This document shows positions 9,379-17,688 of a stretch of DNA of 64,000 nucleotides, in pieces. The position numbers and the translations under genes were made by a program. The stretch covers positions 310,001 through 374,000 of the forward strand of contig NZ_WVTD01000002.1 of NCBI RefSeq assembly GCF_009856825.1. Reading direction: 5' to 3'. Every line of letters begins with the position of its first letter. Positions within the stretch are counted from its first letter, which is position 1. The notes under the pieces were generated by a model. It saw nothing but the letters and a program-made list of their open reading frames with translations. It was not told the origin of the DNA and did not search any database. The stretch comes from Novosphingobium silvae (GTDB taxonomy: Bacteria > Pseudomonadota > Alphaproteobacteria > Sphingomonadales > Sphingomonadaceae).

Positions 9379-9651
9379 ATGAGCGACCTCTCACCCCGCC
9401 TCGCCCGCCTCAAGTTCCGCGCCTGGCATCGCGGCACGCGCGAGGCAGACTACATGATCGGATGCTTCTTCGACCGCTTCCACGCGCAGTGGTCCGAGGA
9501 CGAGATCGCCCTGTTCGAGCGCATGATCGAAGAGGAAGACGTCGACATCATGGGCTGGGCGCTCGGCACGCTCAGCATCCCCGAGGAATACCGCGGGCCG
9601 CTGGTGGAGCGCATGATGAAGCTGGACTACGTCATCATCCCGAGGGACTGA
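9379..9651 (+). CDS. sdhE: FAD assembly factor SdhE
   Basis: A 90-residue protein with LKFRAWHRGTREADYMIGCFFDRFHAQWSEDE. This contains the RGxxEAD motif that contacts the flavoprotein, a small change from RGMLELD. SdhE promotes covalent flavinylation of succinate dehydrogenase SdhA. Length and placement just upstream of mfd, downstream of recG, match the usual alphaproteobacterial recG-sdhE-mfd order. Confidence 0.93.
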   Translation: MSDLSPRLARLKFRAWHRGTREADYMIGCFFDRFHAQWSEDEIALFERMIEEEDVDIMGWALGTLSIPEEYRGPLVERMMKLDYVIIPRD

Positions 9652-10209
9652 ACGGCCGCAATCGCAGCCTCAGCCGCAGCTACTGCCGCCATCTTCGGAC
9701 AAGCCTGATTGCCCGCTGGCGAGTGCGGGATAACGCCGGTTGGGAAAGTCAGCGGACGGAAAAGCGGTCGACGCTGGTGTTTTTGCTCGCGGGCATCACG
9801 CGGGCGCTGCCGGTCGGCTCTCGTTTGCGAACGGCTCGGGAGCGGCCTTGCTCTCCCGGGCTCGGCCCGTGCGGTGCGTGGGGGTGACGGGCAGGGCTCG
9901 CGTCCAGGCCGTCTTCCCTGAGGGCATACCCTCATCTTCGTCCACGCATCCTCTTGCGGCAATCACCGGTGCTGCTGCCGGGCGCCGACCGCTTGCGAAA
10001 AGAAGCGGGAGAAGCGTCAGCTGCGCGCTTCTTTCCGTTCCGCCGCTTGATCGATCGTAATCGATGGCGAGGCTTATAACCCAATTGGTTATATCTGTCA
10101 AGGCGAGGCCCTGACAGCCCTCCCGAGGCCGCCTCTGTGCCCGTGCAGCACGGATCAAGAACATCATTGTATTTGCAACCCCTTCCTCATATCTCGCTTC
10201 CTCCCTCAC
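9652..10209. other. Non-coding gap between sdhE and mfd
   Basis: I see no convincing gene in these 558 bases. The open frames that cross it lack a ribosome site and family features. The last 150 bases become AT-rich before mfd and contain a near-perfect palindrome at 10,075-10,093, listed separately. The first half is GC-rich without clear hairpins. Confidence 0.6.
10075..10093. promoter_or_regulatory. Palindrome upstream of mfd
   Basis: TATAAC-CCAATTGG-TTATA is an inverted repeat around CCAATTGG with one extra C in the left arm. It lies 117 bp before the mfd ATG in an AT-rich stretch and could be an operator. No protein partner can be named from the sequence. Confidence 0.35.
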
Positions 10210-13200
10210 ATGCCTGACTTTTCCCGCATCCTCTCCGCCTCGACGCCGCTGACGCTGGCTTCGGTAACCCGTGGCAGCCAGCCGCTGGTCATGGCCGACC
10301 TCGCCCGCGCCGCCGCCAAGGCAGGACGCGCCGTTTTCGTGGCGGACAACGAGGCGGCGATGTCCGCCATCGCCAGCGCCGCGCAGTTCTTCGCGCCCGA
10401 ACTGCAGGTGATAGAATTCCCGGCATGGGACTGCCTGCCCTATGACCGGTCGAGCCCGGCACTTTCCGTCAGCGCCCGCCGCCTCGCCGCACTTCATGCG
10501 CTGCAGCTCAAGCGACAGGGTCCGCAGCTTCTCGTCACCACCACGAACGCCCTGCTCCAGCGCGTCCTGACCCCGTTCCGCATCCGCGAATCGGTCCGGC
10601 TGCTCAAGCCCGGCATGGAAGTGGGGCACGAAAGCCTCATCGCGCTGCTGCGCCGCCAGGGATACCACCGAGCCGACACTGCGATCGACGCGGGCGAGTT
10701 CGCGGTGCGCGGCTCGATCTTCGACATCGTGCCCTCAGGCCTGGAATCCGGGGAAGGTTCGGCAGGCCTTCGCCTCGACTTCTTCGGAGACGAGCTGGAG
10801 ACGCTGCGCCTGTTCGATACCGGGACGCAGCGCTCCACCGGCACCACTCCCGAGCACCTGCTGCTGCCCGCGAGCGAGGCGCTGGTCGACGACGAGACGG
10901 TGAAGCGTTTCCGCACCCGCTACCGCGAGATGTTCGGTGCCAACGCCACCGCCGATCCGCTCTACCAGGCAGTGAGCGACGGGCGCCGCCTTGCCGGCAT
11001 GGAGCACTGGCTGCCGCTGTTCGAGGATCGGCTGGTCACCCTGTTCGACCATCTCGGACCCGAAGACGTCATCGTCGTGGACTCCGCCGCCCTCGGCGCC
11101 ATCGACGAGCGGCTGACCGACATCGCGGACTATCACAAGGCGCGTCTCGACACCTCGGGCCAGAAGGCCGGCTCCTACCGCCCGCTCCCGGCCGATGCGC
11201 TCTATCTCGGCAAGGAAGAGATCGACGGGCTCGTCGCGGCTCATCCGGTGCACCGCGCCGATCCCTTCGCCCAGCCGGAATCGGCCAAAGTCATCGACTT
11301 CGGCTTCGGCAACGCACGCGACTTCGCGCCCGAACGGGCCCGGGGAGACAACGCCTACGAAGCGGCCGCCCGGCACTTGCAGGCGATCTCCAAGTCGGGC
11401 CGCAAGGCGATCCTCGCGGCTTATTCCACCGGCAGCCGCGCGCGCATCGCCTCGATCCTGGGCGAAGCGCATGGCCCCGAGCCGCGCCTCGCCGATGCCT
11501 GGCAGGAAGCCCTGGGCCTTGCGGTGCAGGGCCGCTCCGCCGCGCTGGTGCTCCCGCTCGAAACCGGCTTCTCCAGCGATGCGCTCGAGGTCATCACCGA
11601 GCAGGACATCCTGGGCGACCGCCTGGTCCGGCGGAAGAAAAAGAAGAAGGATTCCGACGCCTTCCTCGCCGAACTGGCGGCGCTGACGCCGGGCGATCTC
11701 ATCGTCCACATGGACCACGGCATCGGCCGCTACGAAGGGCTGCAGTCGATCCCCGTCGGCGAAAGCCCGCACGACTGCGTGATGCTGACTTACGCAAGCG
11801 GCGACAAGCTCTACATCCCGGTCGAGAACCTCGACGTCCTTTCGCGCTACGGCAGCGAGGCCGAGGGTGTCGCGCTTGACAAGCTGGGCGGCGAGGCGTG
11901 GCAGAAGCGCCGTGCCAAGCTGAAGGAGCGCATCCGCGAGATCGCGGGCGAGCTGATGAAGACTGCGGCCGAACGCGCGCTGCGCCAGGCCCCGGTGCTC
12001 GCGGCCGAGGACTCCACCTTCAACCAGTTCGTCGACCGTTTCCCCTGGCAGGAGACCGACGACCAGGATGCCGCCATCTCGGACACGCTGGAAGACCTCG
12101 CCAGCGGCAGGCCGATGGATCGCCTCGTCTGCGGCGACGTGGGCTTCGGCAAGACCGAGGTCGCGCTGCGCGCCGCCTTCGTCGCGGCTATGGCCGGCCA
12201 TCAGGTGGCCGTGGTCGCCCCCACCACCCTTCTCGCCCGCCAGCACTATTCGGGCTTCGCCGAGCGCTTCAACGGCTTTCCCCTGCAGGTGGGCCGCCTC
12301 TCGCGCCTCGTGCCCGAAAAGGAAGCGAAGGCCACGCGCGAGGGGCTGGCTGACGGCACGGTCGACGTCGTGTGCGGCACGCACGCGATCCTGTCGAAAA
12401 GCGTAAGCTTCAAGCGCCTCGGCCTCGTCATCGTCGACGAGGAGCAGCGCTTCGGTGTCACGCACAAGGAAAAGCTGAAGCAGCTGCGCGCCGACGTGCA
12501 CGTGCTGACGCTCACCGCCACGCCCATTCCGCGCACGCTGCAGATGGCGATGTCGGGCCTGCGCGAACTCTCCACCATCCAGACCCCGCCGGTGGACCGC
12601 CTGGCCGTGCGCACTTACGTCATGGAGTGGGACGACATGGTGATGCGCGAGGCCCTGCTGCGCGAGCATCACCGCGGCGGCCAGAGCTTCATCGTGGTGC
12701 CGCGCATCTCCGACATGCCGGAGATGGAGGACTGGCTGCACAAGCATGTACCCGAGGTCAAGGTCATCGCCGCGCACGGGCAGATGTCCGCCACCGAGGT
12801 GGAAGAGCGCATGGGCGCCTTCTATGAGGGCAAGTACGAGGTCCTGCTTTCCACCACGATCGTGGAGAGCGGCATCGACATCCCGCGTGCCAACACGATC
12901 ATCATCCACCGCGCGGACCGGTTCGGCCTTGCCCAGCTCTACCAGCTGCGCGGCCGCGTGGGGCGATCCAAGCTGCGCGCCTACGCCTATCTCACCACGC
13001 CGCCGGGCCAGGGCCTCACCGAAGTCTCGGAAAAGCGCCTCAAGGTTCTGGGCGACCTCGATTCGCTGGGCGCGGGCTTCCAGCTTGCCAGCCACGATCT
13101 CGACATCCGGGGCGCCGGCAACCTGCTGGGCGACGAACAGTCCGGCCATATCCGCGAAGTGGGCTTCGAACTCTACCAGTCCATGCTGGAGGATGCGATC

Positions 13201-13701
13201 CTTGCCGCGCGCGCGGGCGGCGTCGGGCTGGAAAAAGACACCACGGGCCTCTCCCCGCAGATCACGGTCGAGGCGCCGATCATGATCCCAGAAGACTACG
13301 TTCCCGACCTCGCGGTGCGCATGGCGCTTTACCGGCGCCTCAACGATGCCGACAGCAAGGACGAGATCGAATCGCTCTCGGCCGAGATGATCGACCGTTT
13401 CGGTCCCCTGCCCCAGCCCACCGCGAACCTTGTCCAGCTTATCCAGATCAAGCGGCAGGCCATCGAGGCGCACATCGCGAAGATCGACGTCGGCGCGCGC
13501 GGCACCCTGGTGACGTTCCACAACGACAGCTTCCCCAACCCGGAAGGCCTCATCGCCTACGCCGAACGCCTCAACGGCGCGGTCAAGCTGCGCCCCGACA
13601 ACAAGCTCGTCCTGCAGCGCGCCTGGGGCGATCCGAAGAGCCGCCTGAACGGCCTGCTGCAACTGACCAAAGGCCTCAGCGCCGTCGCCCGCAAGTCCTG
13701 A
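10210..13701 (+). CDS. mfd: Transcription-repair coupling factor
   Basis: 1163 residues. Mfd removes RNA polymerase stalled at DNA lesions and recruits UvrA. The order is a UvrB-homology region (about residues 1-330), the RNAP-interaction domain with LTPGDLIVHMDHGIGRYEGL (about 495-515), Walker A GDVGFGKTEVALRAAF (about 643), DEEQRFGVTHKEKLK, ATPIPRTLQMAMSGLREL, the TRG motif region RADRFGLAQLYQLRGRVGRSKLRAYAYL, and a C-terminal D7 domain. The length is normal and no residues look missing. Confidence 0.97.
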   Translation: MPDFSRILSASTPLTLASVTRGSQPLVMADLARAAAKAGRAVFVADNEAAMSAIASAAQFFAPELQVIEFPAWDCLPYDRSSPALSVSARRLAALHALQLKRQGPQLLVTTTNALLQRVLTPFRIRESVRLLKPGMEVGHESLIALLRRQGYHRADTAIDAGEFAVRGSIFDIVPSGLESGEGSAGLRLDFFGDELETLRLFDTGTQRSTGTTPEHLLLPASEALVDDETVKRFRTRYREMFGANATADPLYQAVSDGRRLAGMEHWLPLFEDRLVTLFDHLGPEDVIVVDSAALGAIDERLTDIADYHKARLDTSGQKAGSYRPLPADALYLGKEEIDGLVAAHPVHRADPFAQPESAKVIDFGFGNARDFAPERARGDNAYEAAARHLQAISKSGRKAILAAYSTGSRARIASILGEAHGPEPRLADAWQEALGLAVQGRSAALVLPLETGFSSDALEVITEQDILGDRLVRRKKKKKDSDAFLAELAALTPGDLIVHMDHGIGRYEGLQSIPVGESPHDCVMLTYASGDKLYIPVENLDVLSRYGSEAEGVALDKLGGEAWQKRRAKLKERIREIAGELMKTAAERALRQAPVLAAEDSTFNQFVDRFPWQETDDQDAAISDTLEDLASGRPMDRLVCGDVGFGKTEVALRAAFVAAMAGHQVAVVAPTTLLARQHYSGFAERFNGFPLQVGRLSRLVPEKEAKATREGLADGTVDVVCGTHAILSKSVSFKRLGLVIVDEEQRFGVTHKEKLKQLRADVHVLTLTATPIPRTLQMAMSGLRELSTIQTPPVDRLAVRTYVMEWDDMVMREALLREHHRGGQSFIVVPRISDMPEMEDWLHKHVPEVKVIAAHGQMSATEVEERMGAFYEGKYEVLLSTTIVESGIDIPRANTIIIHRADRFGLAQLYQLRGRVGRSKLRAYAYLTTPPGQGLTEVSEKRLKVLGDLDSLGAGFQLASHDLDIRGAGNLLGDEQSGHIREVGFELYQSMLEDAILAARAGGVGLEKDTTGLSPQITVEAPIMIPEDYVPDLAVRMALYRRLNDADSKDEIESLSAEMIDRFGPLPQPTANLVQLIQIKRQAIEAHIAKIDVGARGTLVTFHNDSFPNPEGLIAYAERLNGAVKLRPDNKLVLQRAWGDPKSRLNGLLQLTKGLSAVARKS

Positions 13702-13896
13702 CCGTGGCGGGCGGCGACGCGCTGCGTCTGAAAACGGCTCGCAGGCAAAGAACGGTGTCGGAGCGAGCAGCGATCAGACACGGCACTAAGCGCCGCGTCC
13801 GCTTTCATGAAACATGAAGCGACTGACGGACTTTCCGCAAACGCCCCGTTGCTGACATTTCCTTGCCGCGCTGAATTGGTGCGCTATGTTCGATCT

Positions 13897-14265
13897 ATGA
13901 AATGGCTCGTCAGGCTTATCGATCAAGATGTGGTCGCCTCGTTGAACAGCGTTCAAGCCGCCAGCAGAAAGCCGCTTGGTGTCAAGCGTTTCAACTCAAC
14001 AATTTCGGCTATTCACTTTCCTCGCTGGACATGGATTAGGCTCATAGTGCCGCTGATAACGCTATGCGTTTTGCTTGTGCTCTCTCCAGAACCAGTCGCT
14101 ACATACGGCCTTTGGGCTGCTGTTGGGTTGCTTGTAACCTTCTTCGGTTTGTACTTCTATCGGTTAGCTCTCATACGGCAACGATGGCTCGACAAGCGCT
14201 GCGTCGATGAGTTCGGTTCCTATGAAGCGACCGAGGATGATCGATATGAGGTTCCTCCAAGCTAG
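13897..14265 (+). CDS. Small membrane protein, unknown
   Basis: About 122 residues from ATG 13,897 (MKWLVRLIDQDVV); an upstream in-frame ATG at 13,807 would add 30 residues without membrane features. Two hydrophobic segments, WIRLIVPLITLCVLLVL and YGLWAAVGLLVTFFGLYFYRL, are followed by a charged tail. Base composition is visibly lower in GC than in the neighbours, which suggests recent acquisition. I recognise no family. Confidence 0.5.
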   Translation: MKWLVRLIDQDVVASLNSVQAASRKPLGVKRFNSTISAIHFPRWTWIRLIVPLITLCVLLVLSPEPVATYGLWAAVGLLVTFFGLYFYRLALIRQRWLDKRCVDEFGSYEATEDDRYEVPPS

Positions 14266-14623
14266 CGTCCGCTGTCCACCCTTTGCGGCCGCTGATCGGG
14301 GCGCAGAAGATGAAACATTATCCGCGCGGAGACGCGGAGGATGGTTTTTCGGCGACGCCACGTTTCCCTCGATGCTGCGATTGTTGCCAGGTTCGCGAAG
14401 CAAGGAAAGGCTGCGGCTTGCGGGACACCTTCCGCGCCTCCGCGTCTCCGCGTGCCCCTATGTCGCCTTTGTCCGGCAAGAAGCGTCGAGCGGGATACCG
14501 GCACTCGCCGGGTGAGCGGATTGACGGAACTTCCTCCCGGCATTCAAGACGGCCTTCGGCGGGCTCGGCCCGAGCGGACTTGGGCTCTGATCCTGAAAGG
14601 AAAAGCGCGTCCGCTTTCCGCGC
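14266..14623. other. Non-coding gap with inverted repeat
   Basis: This 358-base gap between the membrane protein and the EAL gene has no supportable gene. It contains two perfect 16-base inverted arms at 14,325-14,340 and 14,437-14,452 (listed separately). Confidence 0.6.
14325..14452. repeat. Long-range inverted repeat
   Basis: CGCGGAGACGCGGAGG at 14,325-14,340 is the exact reverse complement of CCTCCGCGTCTCCGCG at 14,437-14,452, with a 96-base spacer. Each arm also repeats CGCGGAG internally. It resembles an intergenic repeat unit or a non-autonomous element with inverted ends rather than a terminator, because the loop is too long and there is no T-run. Confidence 0.55.
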
Positions 14624-16033
14624 TTACTCAGGCCCCGCTTGTGACACGCTCCTGAGGGGGATGCTGCCGGGCTGCTTGGGCGTGCTCAGGGCAAGTCTGG
14701 CGAACAGGGCGGCGCTCATGGGTTGGGCGCGCAGGAAGCCCTGGAAGTAGGCGCAGCCTTCGCGGGCGGCGACCTGTCGCTGGCCCTCGTCCTCGATGCC
14801 CTCGGCGATGACCTGAAGGTCGAGCGCGCGGGCCATTGCCACGATCGCGCGCAGCACGGCGACGTCGCGCCGGTCGGTGACGATGCCGTCGATCATCGAG
14901 CGGTCGAGCTTGAGATAGTGGATCGGCAGCACCTTGAGATAGCGGAAGTTGCAGAACCCCGCGCCAAAGTCGTCCAGCGCGATCCGGATGCCCTGCGCGG
15001 AAAAGTCCGCCAGCGTCTGCGCGGCCATGGTGATGTCGCCGATCAGCGTCTGCTCGGTCACTTCCAGCGTCAGGCGGCGCGGCGGGAAGCCGCTCTCGCG
15101 CACCAGGTCCAGCATCTGGCGGGTATAGCTGCCGAAAGCGAGGTCGGCCGCCGTCACGTTGATCGACAGGCGCAGCGATCCCGGCCACTCCCGCGCCTCC
15201 CACAGCGCCTTGCGCGCAATGTGGCGCGAGAGCGGGCCCACATGGTCCGCCCGCTCGGCAATCGCGAAGAGCGCCCCTGCCCCGATCCGGCCAAGCTCGG
15301 GATGGTTCCACCGCGCCAGCGCCTCCGCGCCCGTCAGGCTGTCGTCGGCAAGGTCGAACTGGGGCTGGAACAGCACCTCGATCTCGTCCCTGTCGATGGC
15401 GACAAGAAGGTCCGCCTCGAGCTGCTGCGCCGAGCGGCCGGGCACGGTCACTTCCCCGTCGGCCCAGGCCAGGCGCGTGCCCTGCTGCTCGTGCGCCTCG
15501 CCCAGCGCATGGCCGAGCCGGTCGAGCATCGATTCGACGCTCTCGCCGGTCAGCGCACGGATCAGCGCGATGCGGGGGGAGAGCCGCAGGATGCCCGAGG
15601 GAACGGGGATCGGCCGCGCGATCATGTCCGCCAGCTGGTCGGCCACCAGTTGCCAGCGCTCGCGGCTGCAGGCCTCGTTGGCGACGAGGATGAAGCTGCC
15701 GCCGCCCGCGCGCGCCAGCAGCCAGGGCCCGTCGAGCTCTTCCTCGGCGAAATGCGAGATGCGCGCCGCCACTTCCTCGAGCGCGCCGTCGCCCGCCGCC
15801 TCGCCATAGGCCATGTTGATCGCGTCGAGCCGCCGCAGGCTGAGCAGCATGGCGTGGACGTGGGCCATGTGCGGCATGAGCACGGGATCCGCGCGCCATG
15901 CGGCGATCCGCTCGAACACCGCCTCCACGCCGGGAATGCCGGTCAGCCTGTCGGCGATGCCCTTGGCCGCGCCCTTTGCCGCAGCCCTGCCTCTGGAGGA
16001 GCCCGCAACCGTGTCGTCTGGTTTTGACCGCAT
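14624..16033 (-). CDS. EAL-domain c-di-GMP phosphodiesterase with degenerate GGDEF domain
   Basis: 469 residues from MRSKPDDTVAG. The N-terminal half is GGDEF-like, but the signature is AGGGSF, so it should not make c-di-GMP. The C-terminal half is an EAL domain: LFQPQFDLADDSLTGAEALARWNHP (EAL motif), SINVTAADL, LEVTEQTL, IALDDFGAGFCNFRYLKVLPIHYLKLD (metal-binding DD) and IAEGIEDEGQ (catalytic glutamate). These residues suggest an active phosphodiesterase that lowers c-di-GMP. There are no membrane or sensor domains, so it is cytosolic. It is divergent from the NAD kinase gene, with a 100-bp shared upstream region. Confidence 0.88.
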   Translation of the reverse strand: MRSKPDDTVAGSSRGRAAAKGAAKGIADRLTGIPGVEAVFERIAAWRADPVLMPHMAHVHAMLLSLRRLDAINMAYGEAAGDGALEEVAARISHFAEEELDGPWLLARAGGGSFILVANEACSRERWQLVADQLADMIARPIPVPSGILRLSPRIALIRALTGESVESMLDRLGHALGEAHEQQGTRLAWADGEVTVPGRSAQQLEADLLVAIDRDEIEVLFQPQFDLADDSLTGAEALARWNHPELGRIGAGALFAIAERADHVGPLSRHIARKALWEAREWPGSLRLSINVTAADLAFGSYTRQMLDLVRESGFPPRRLTLEVTEQTLIGDITMAAQTLADFSAQGIRIALDDFGAGFCNFRYLKVLPIHYLKLDRSMIDGIVTDRRDVAVLRAIVAMARALDLQVIAEGIEDEGQRQVAAREGCAYFQGFLRAQPMSAALFARLALSTPKQPGSIPLRSVSQAGPE

Positions 16034-16133
16034 CGCCTCGCCATAGCCCAAAGGCCTTGCAAATCCCTTCAAAATTCTACAGCCCCGGTCCCGGAACAGG
16101 ACGATCACGCCCTGTAGCTGGACGATCCCGGAA

Positions 16134-16916
16134 ATGACGAGCATGGACGCGAAACTGGCGCTGATCGTATCCGACAGCGCCAAGGCGCAGGACGGCGCAA
16201 GGGCCCTGCGCGATTCCCATCCCTGGGTCAGCCAGCAGGAGGCAGACATCCTCGTGGTGCTCGGCGGGGACGGTTTCCTGCTCCACGTCCTCCACGAGAT
16301 GCTCGACGGTCAGCCGATCAAGCCGGTCTACGGCATGAACCTGGGAACCGTGGGGTTCCTCATGAACGGCCCGCACGACGGGGTGCCGATCTCCACCCGC
16401 GTAGCCGAGGCGCACCGCGTGCCGGTCCGCCCGCTGCGCATGCACGCGCGGGCGAACGATGGGCGCGAATACAGCTATTATGCCATCAACGAAGTCTCGC
16501 TCCTGCGCGAAACGCGCCAGACGGCGAAGCTGGAAGTGCGCATCAACGGCCACGTACGCATGGAAGAACTGGTGGGCGATGGTATCCTGGTCGCGACGCC
16601 GGTGGGCTCCACCGCCTACAACCTTTCGGCGAACGGCCCGATCCTGCCCTTGGGCAGCCGCATGCTGGCGATGACGCCGCTCAGCCCATTCCGCCCGCGC
16701 CGCTGGAAAGGCGCGATCCTGCCCGAAAGCGCCGAAGTGGAATTCAGGATCCGCGAGCCGGGCAAGCGGCCCGTCGCCGCCGTCGCGGACCAGAAGGAAG
16801 TGCGCGACGTCGCATCGGTGCGGATCATCGCTTCGGCCAAGAAGGAACTGACCCTGCTGTTCGACCCCGGCTTCACGCTGGAAGAGCGCATCTTCGCCGA
16901 GCAGTTCCAGGTCTGA
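16134..16916 (+). CDS. nadK: NAD kinase
   Basis: 260 residues. It phosphorylates NAD to NADP in the cytosol. Motifs: VVLGGDGFLLHVLHE (GGDG of the NAD kinase/diacylglycerol kinase fold, about residues 43-57), GMNLGTVGFLMN, INEVSLLRETRQ, and VGDGILVATPVGSTAYNLSANGPILP. A second ATG at 16,143 is possible. The length fits bacterial NadK. The stop lies 152 bp before tRNA-Asn. Confidence 0.95.
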   Translation: MTSMDAKLALIVSDSAKAQDGARALRDSHPWVSQQEADILVVLGGDGFLLHVLHEMLDGQPIKPVYGMNLGTVGFLMNGPHDGVPISTRVAEAHRVPVRPLRMHARANDGREYSYYAINEVSLLRETRQTAKLEVRINGHVRMEELVGDGILVATPVGSTAYNLSANGPILPLGSRMLAMTPLSPFRPRRWKGAILPESAEVEFRIREPGKRPVAAVADQKEVRDVASVRIIASAKKELTLLFDPGFTLEERIFAEQFQV

Positions 16917-17068
16917 GCGCCGTCGATCCGGGTCCTGGCGCCTCCGGTCGCCGCCTCGGCAGATTTTATCGCAGGTCGCGTGAAATTTCTGCCTCAACGG
17001 GCTTGCCAATCTTTCTGGCGCTGTTATAGGCGCACCCCTGCCCGGCGGTGGTAACACTGACAGGCTGC

Positions 17069-17143
17069 TCCCCGATAGCTCAGCGGTAGAGCATTCGACT
17101 GTTAATCGAATGGCCGTAGGTTCGAATCCTACTCGGGGAGCCA
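17069..17143 (+). tRNA. tRNA-Asn (GTT), prophage integration site
   Basis: A 75-nt cloverleaf. TCCCCGA pairs with TCGGGGA, the anticodon loop CTGTTAA gives GTT, the T-arm is GGTTCGAATCC, and CCA is encoded. The last 16 bases lie inside the 29-bp att repeat, so the left prophage end restores an intact tRNA. Confidence 0.97.
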
Positions 17144-17156
17144 ACATCTTCTAGAT
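17128..17156. other. attL (29-bp core)
   Basis: The 29 bases from CCTACTCGGGG to CTTCTAGAT match 48,448-48,476 exactly and stop matching one base beyond each side. The first 16 bases are the 3' end of tRNA-Asn including CCA. Confidence 0.95.
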
Positions 17157-17191
17157 AGCCCAGCATAATCAATCCCTTCGGGGTATCGAAT

Positions 17192-17217
17192 GTCTCCGGC
17201 CCAGCGGCGGCGGAGAC
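17192..17217 (-). terminator. Hairpin after the GIY-YIG gene
   Basis: GTCTCCG and CGGAGAC pair around a GC-rich loop, 3 bases beyond the stop of the leftmost prophage gene. No T-run follows on the minus strand, so it may be a weak terminator of the leftward operon. Confidence 0.45.
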
Positions 17218-17220
17218 AAA

Positions 17221-17688
17221 CTATTTTTGCGACGAGCGGATTTCAGCCATCAGCTCTGGCGCCCTGTCGAACCATTCGCCTCTCAGACGCAGATGCGAAA
17301 ATCGCTCATGAAGGGCCCATTCGTCAGCAAGCGTTCCAGGTCGCGAAGCCAGCACGTTCAGCTCGACATGAGAGCCAATTCGAAGCTCGCGTAGACGAGA
17401 CGCCGGATTCTTGGAGTAGCCAATTTTGATCGGCCCCGTTCGGCTCCCGATGAAGTAAACCCGCCCTTCGCTCGCTGAGGTGAGCGGCTTCTTGGTCCTA
17501 AACGATCTTCGCTCGGTTTTGACCTGTGGCTCGCCAGCTAGACAGGCTTCATACTCCTGACGGAAGCCCTTCGAGCCGTACCTGCTGACGAAGTAGTACG
17601 AGGGGTGGCCCTTCCGCCGGAACCTGTAGCGTACCGAACCATGCTGGCTCACGAACCGCGTCACGTATTTCGGTAGTCGCTTAGTCAT
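17221..17688 (-). CDS. GIY-YIG (MUG113/T5orf172-like) protein with an integrase-type N-terminal arm
   Basis: 155 residues. Residues 4-50 (RLPKYVTRFVSQHGSVRYRF onward, to QEYEACL) copy the N-terminal arm of the adjacent integrase (FLPKHVSKFESQHGTVRYRF, to AEYQAFL). Residues 77-142 form a small GIY-YIG-type nuclease domain: VYFIGS, IKIGYSKNPASRLRELR, then ALHERFSHLRLRGEWFD, which supplies the arginine and glutamate expected in such domains. The start overlaps the integrase stop by 8 bases, so the two are co-translated. Inference: the shared arm could bring a nuclease to the integrase's own arm sites. Activity is unproven. Confidence 0.75.
   Translation of the reverse strand: MTKRLPKYVTRFVSQHGSVRYRFRRKGHPSYYFVSRYGSKGFRQEYEACLAGEPQVKTERRSFRTKKPLTSASEGRVYFIGSRTGPIKIGYSKNPASRLRELRIGSHVELNVLASRPGTLADEWALHERFSHLRLRGEWFDRAPELMAEIRSSQK

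Noticed and set aside
9652..10209. Small genes between sdhE and mfd
   Set aside because: Overlapping open frames exist on both strands but none has a ribosome site, family resemblance or sensible hydropathy.
10735..13662. 975-codon open frame on the minus strand
   Set aside because: It is antisense to mfd in a high-GC region, has Asp/Arg/Val/Leu/Gly-heavy composition and no domain; a codon-bias shadow.
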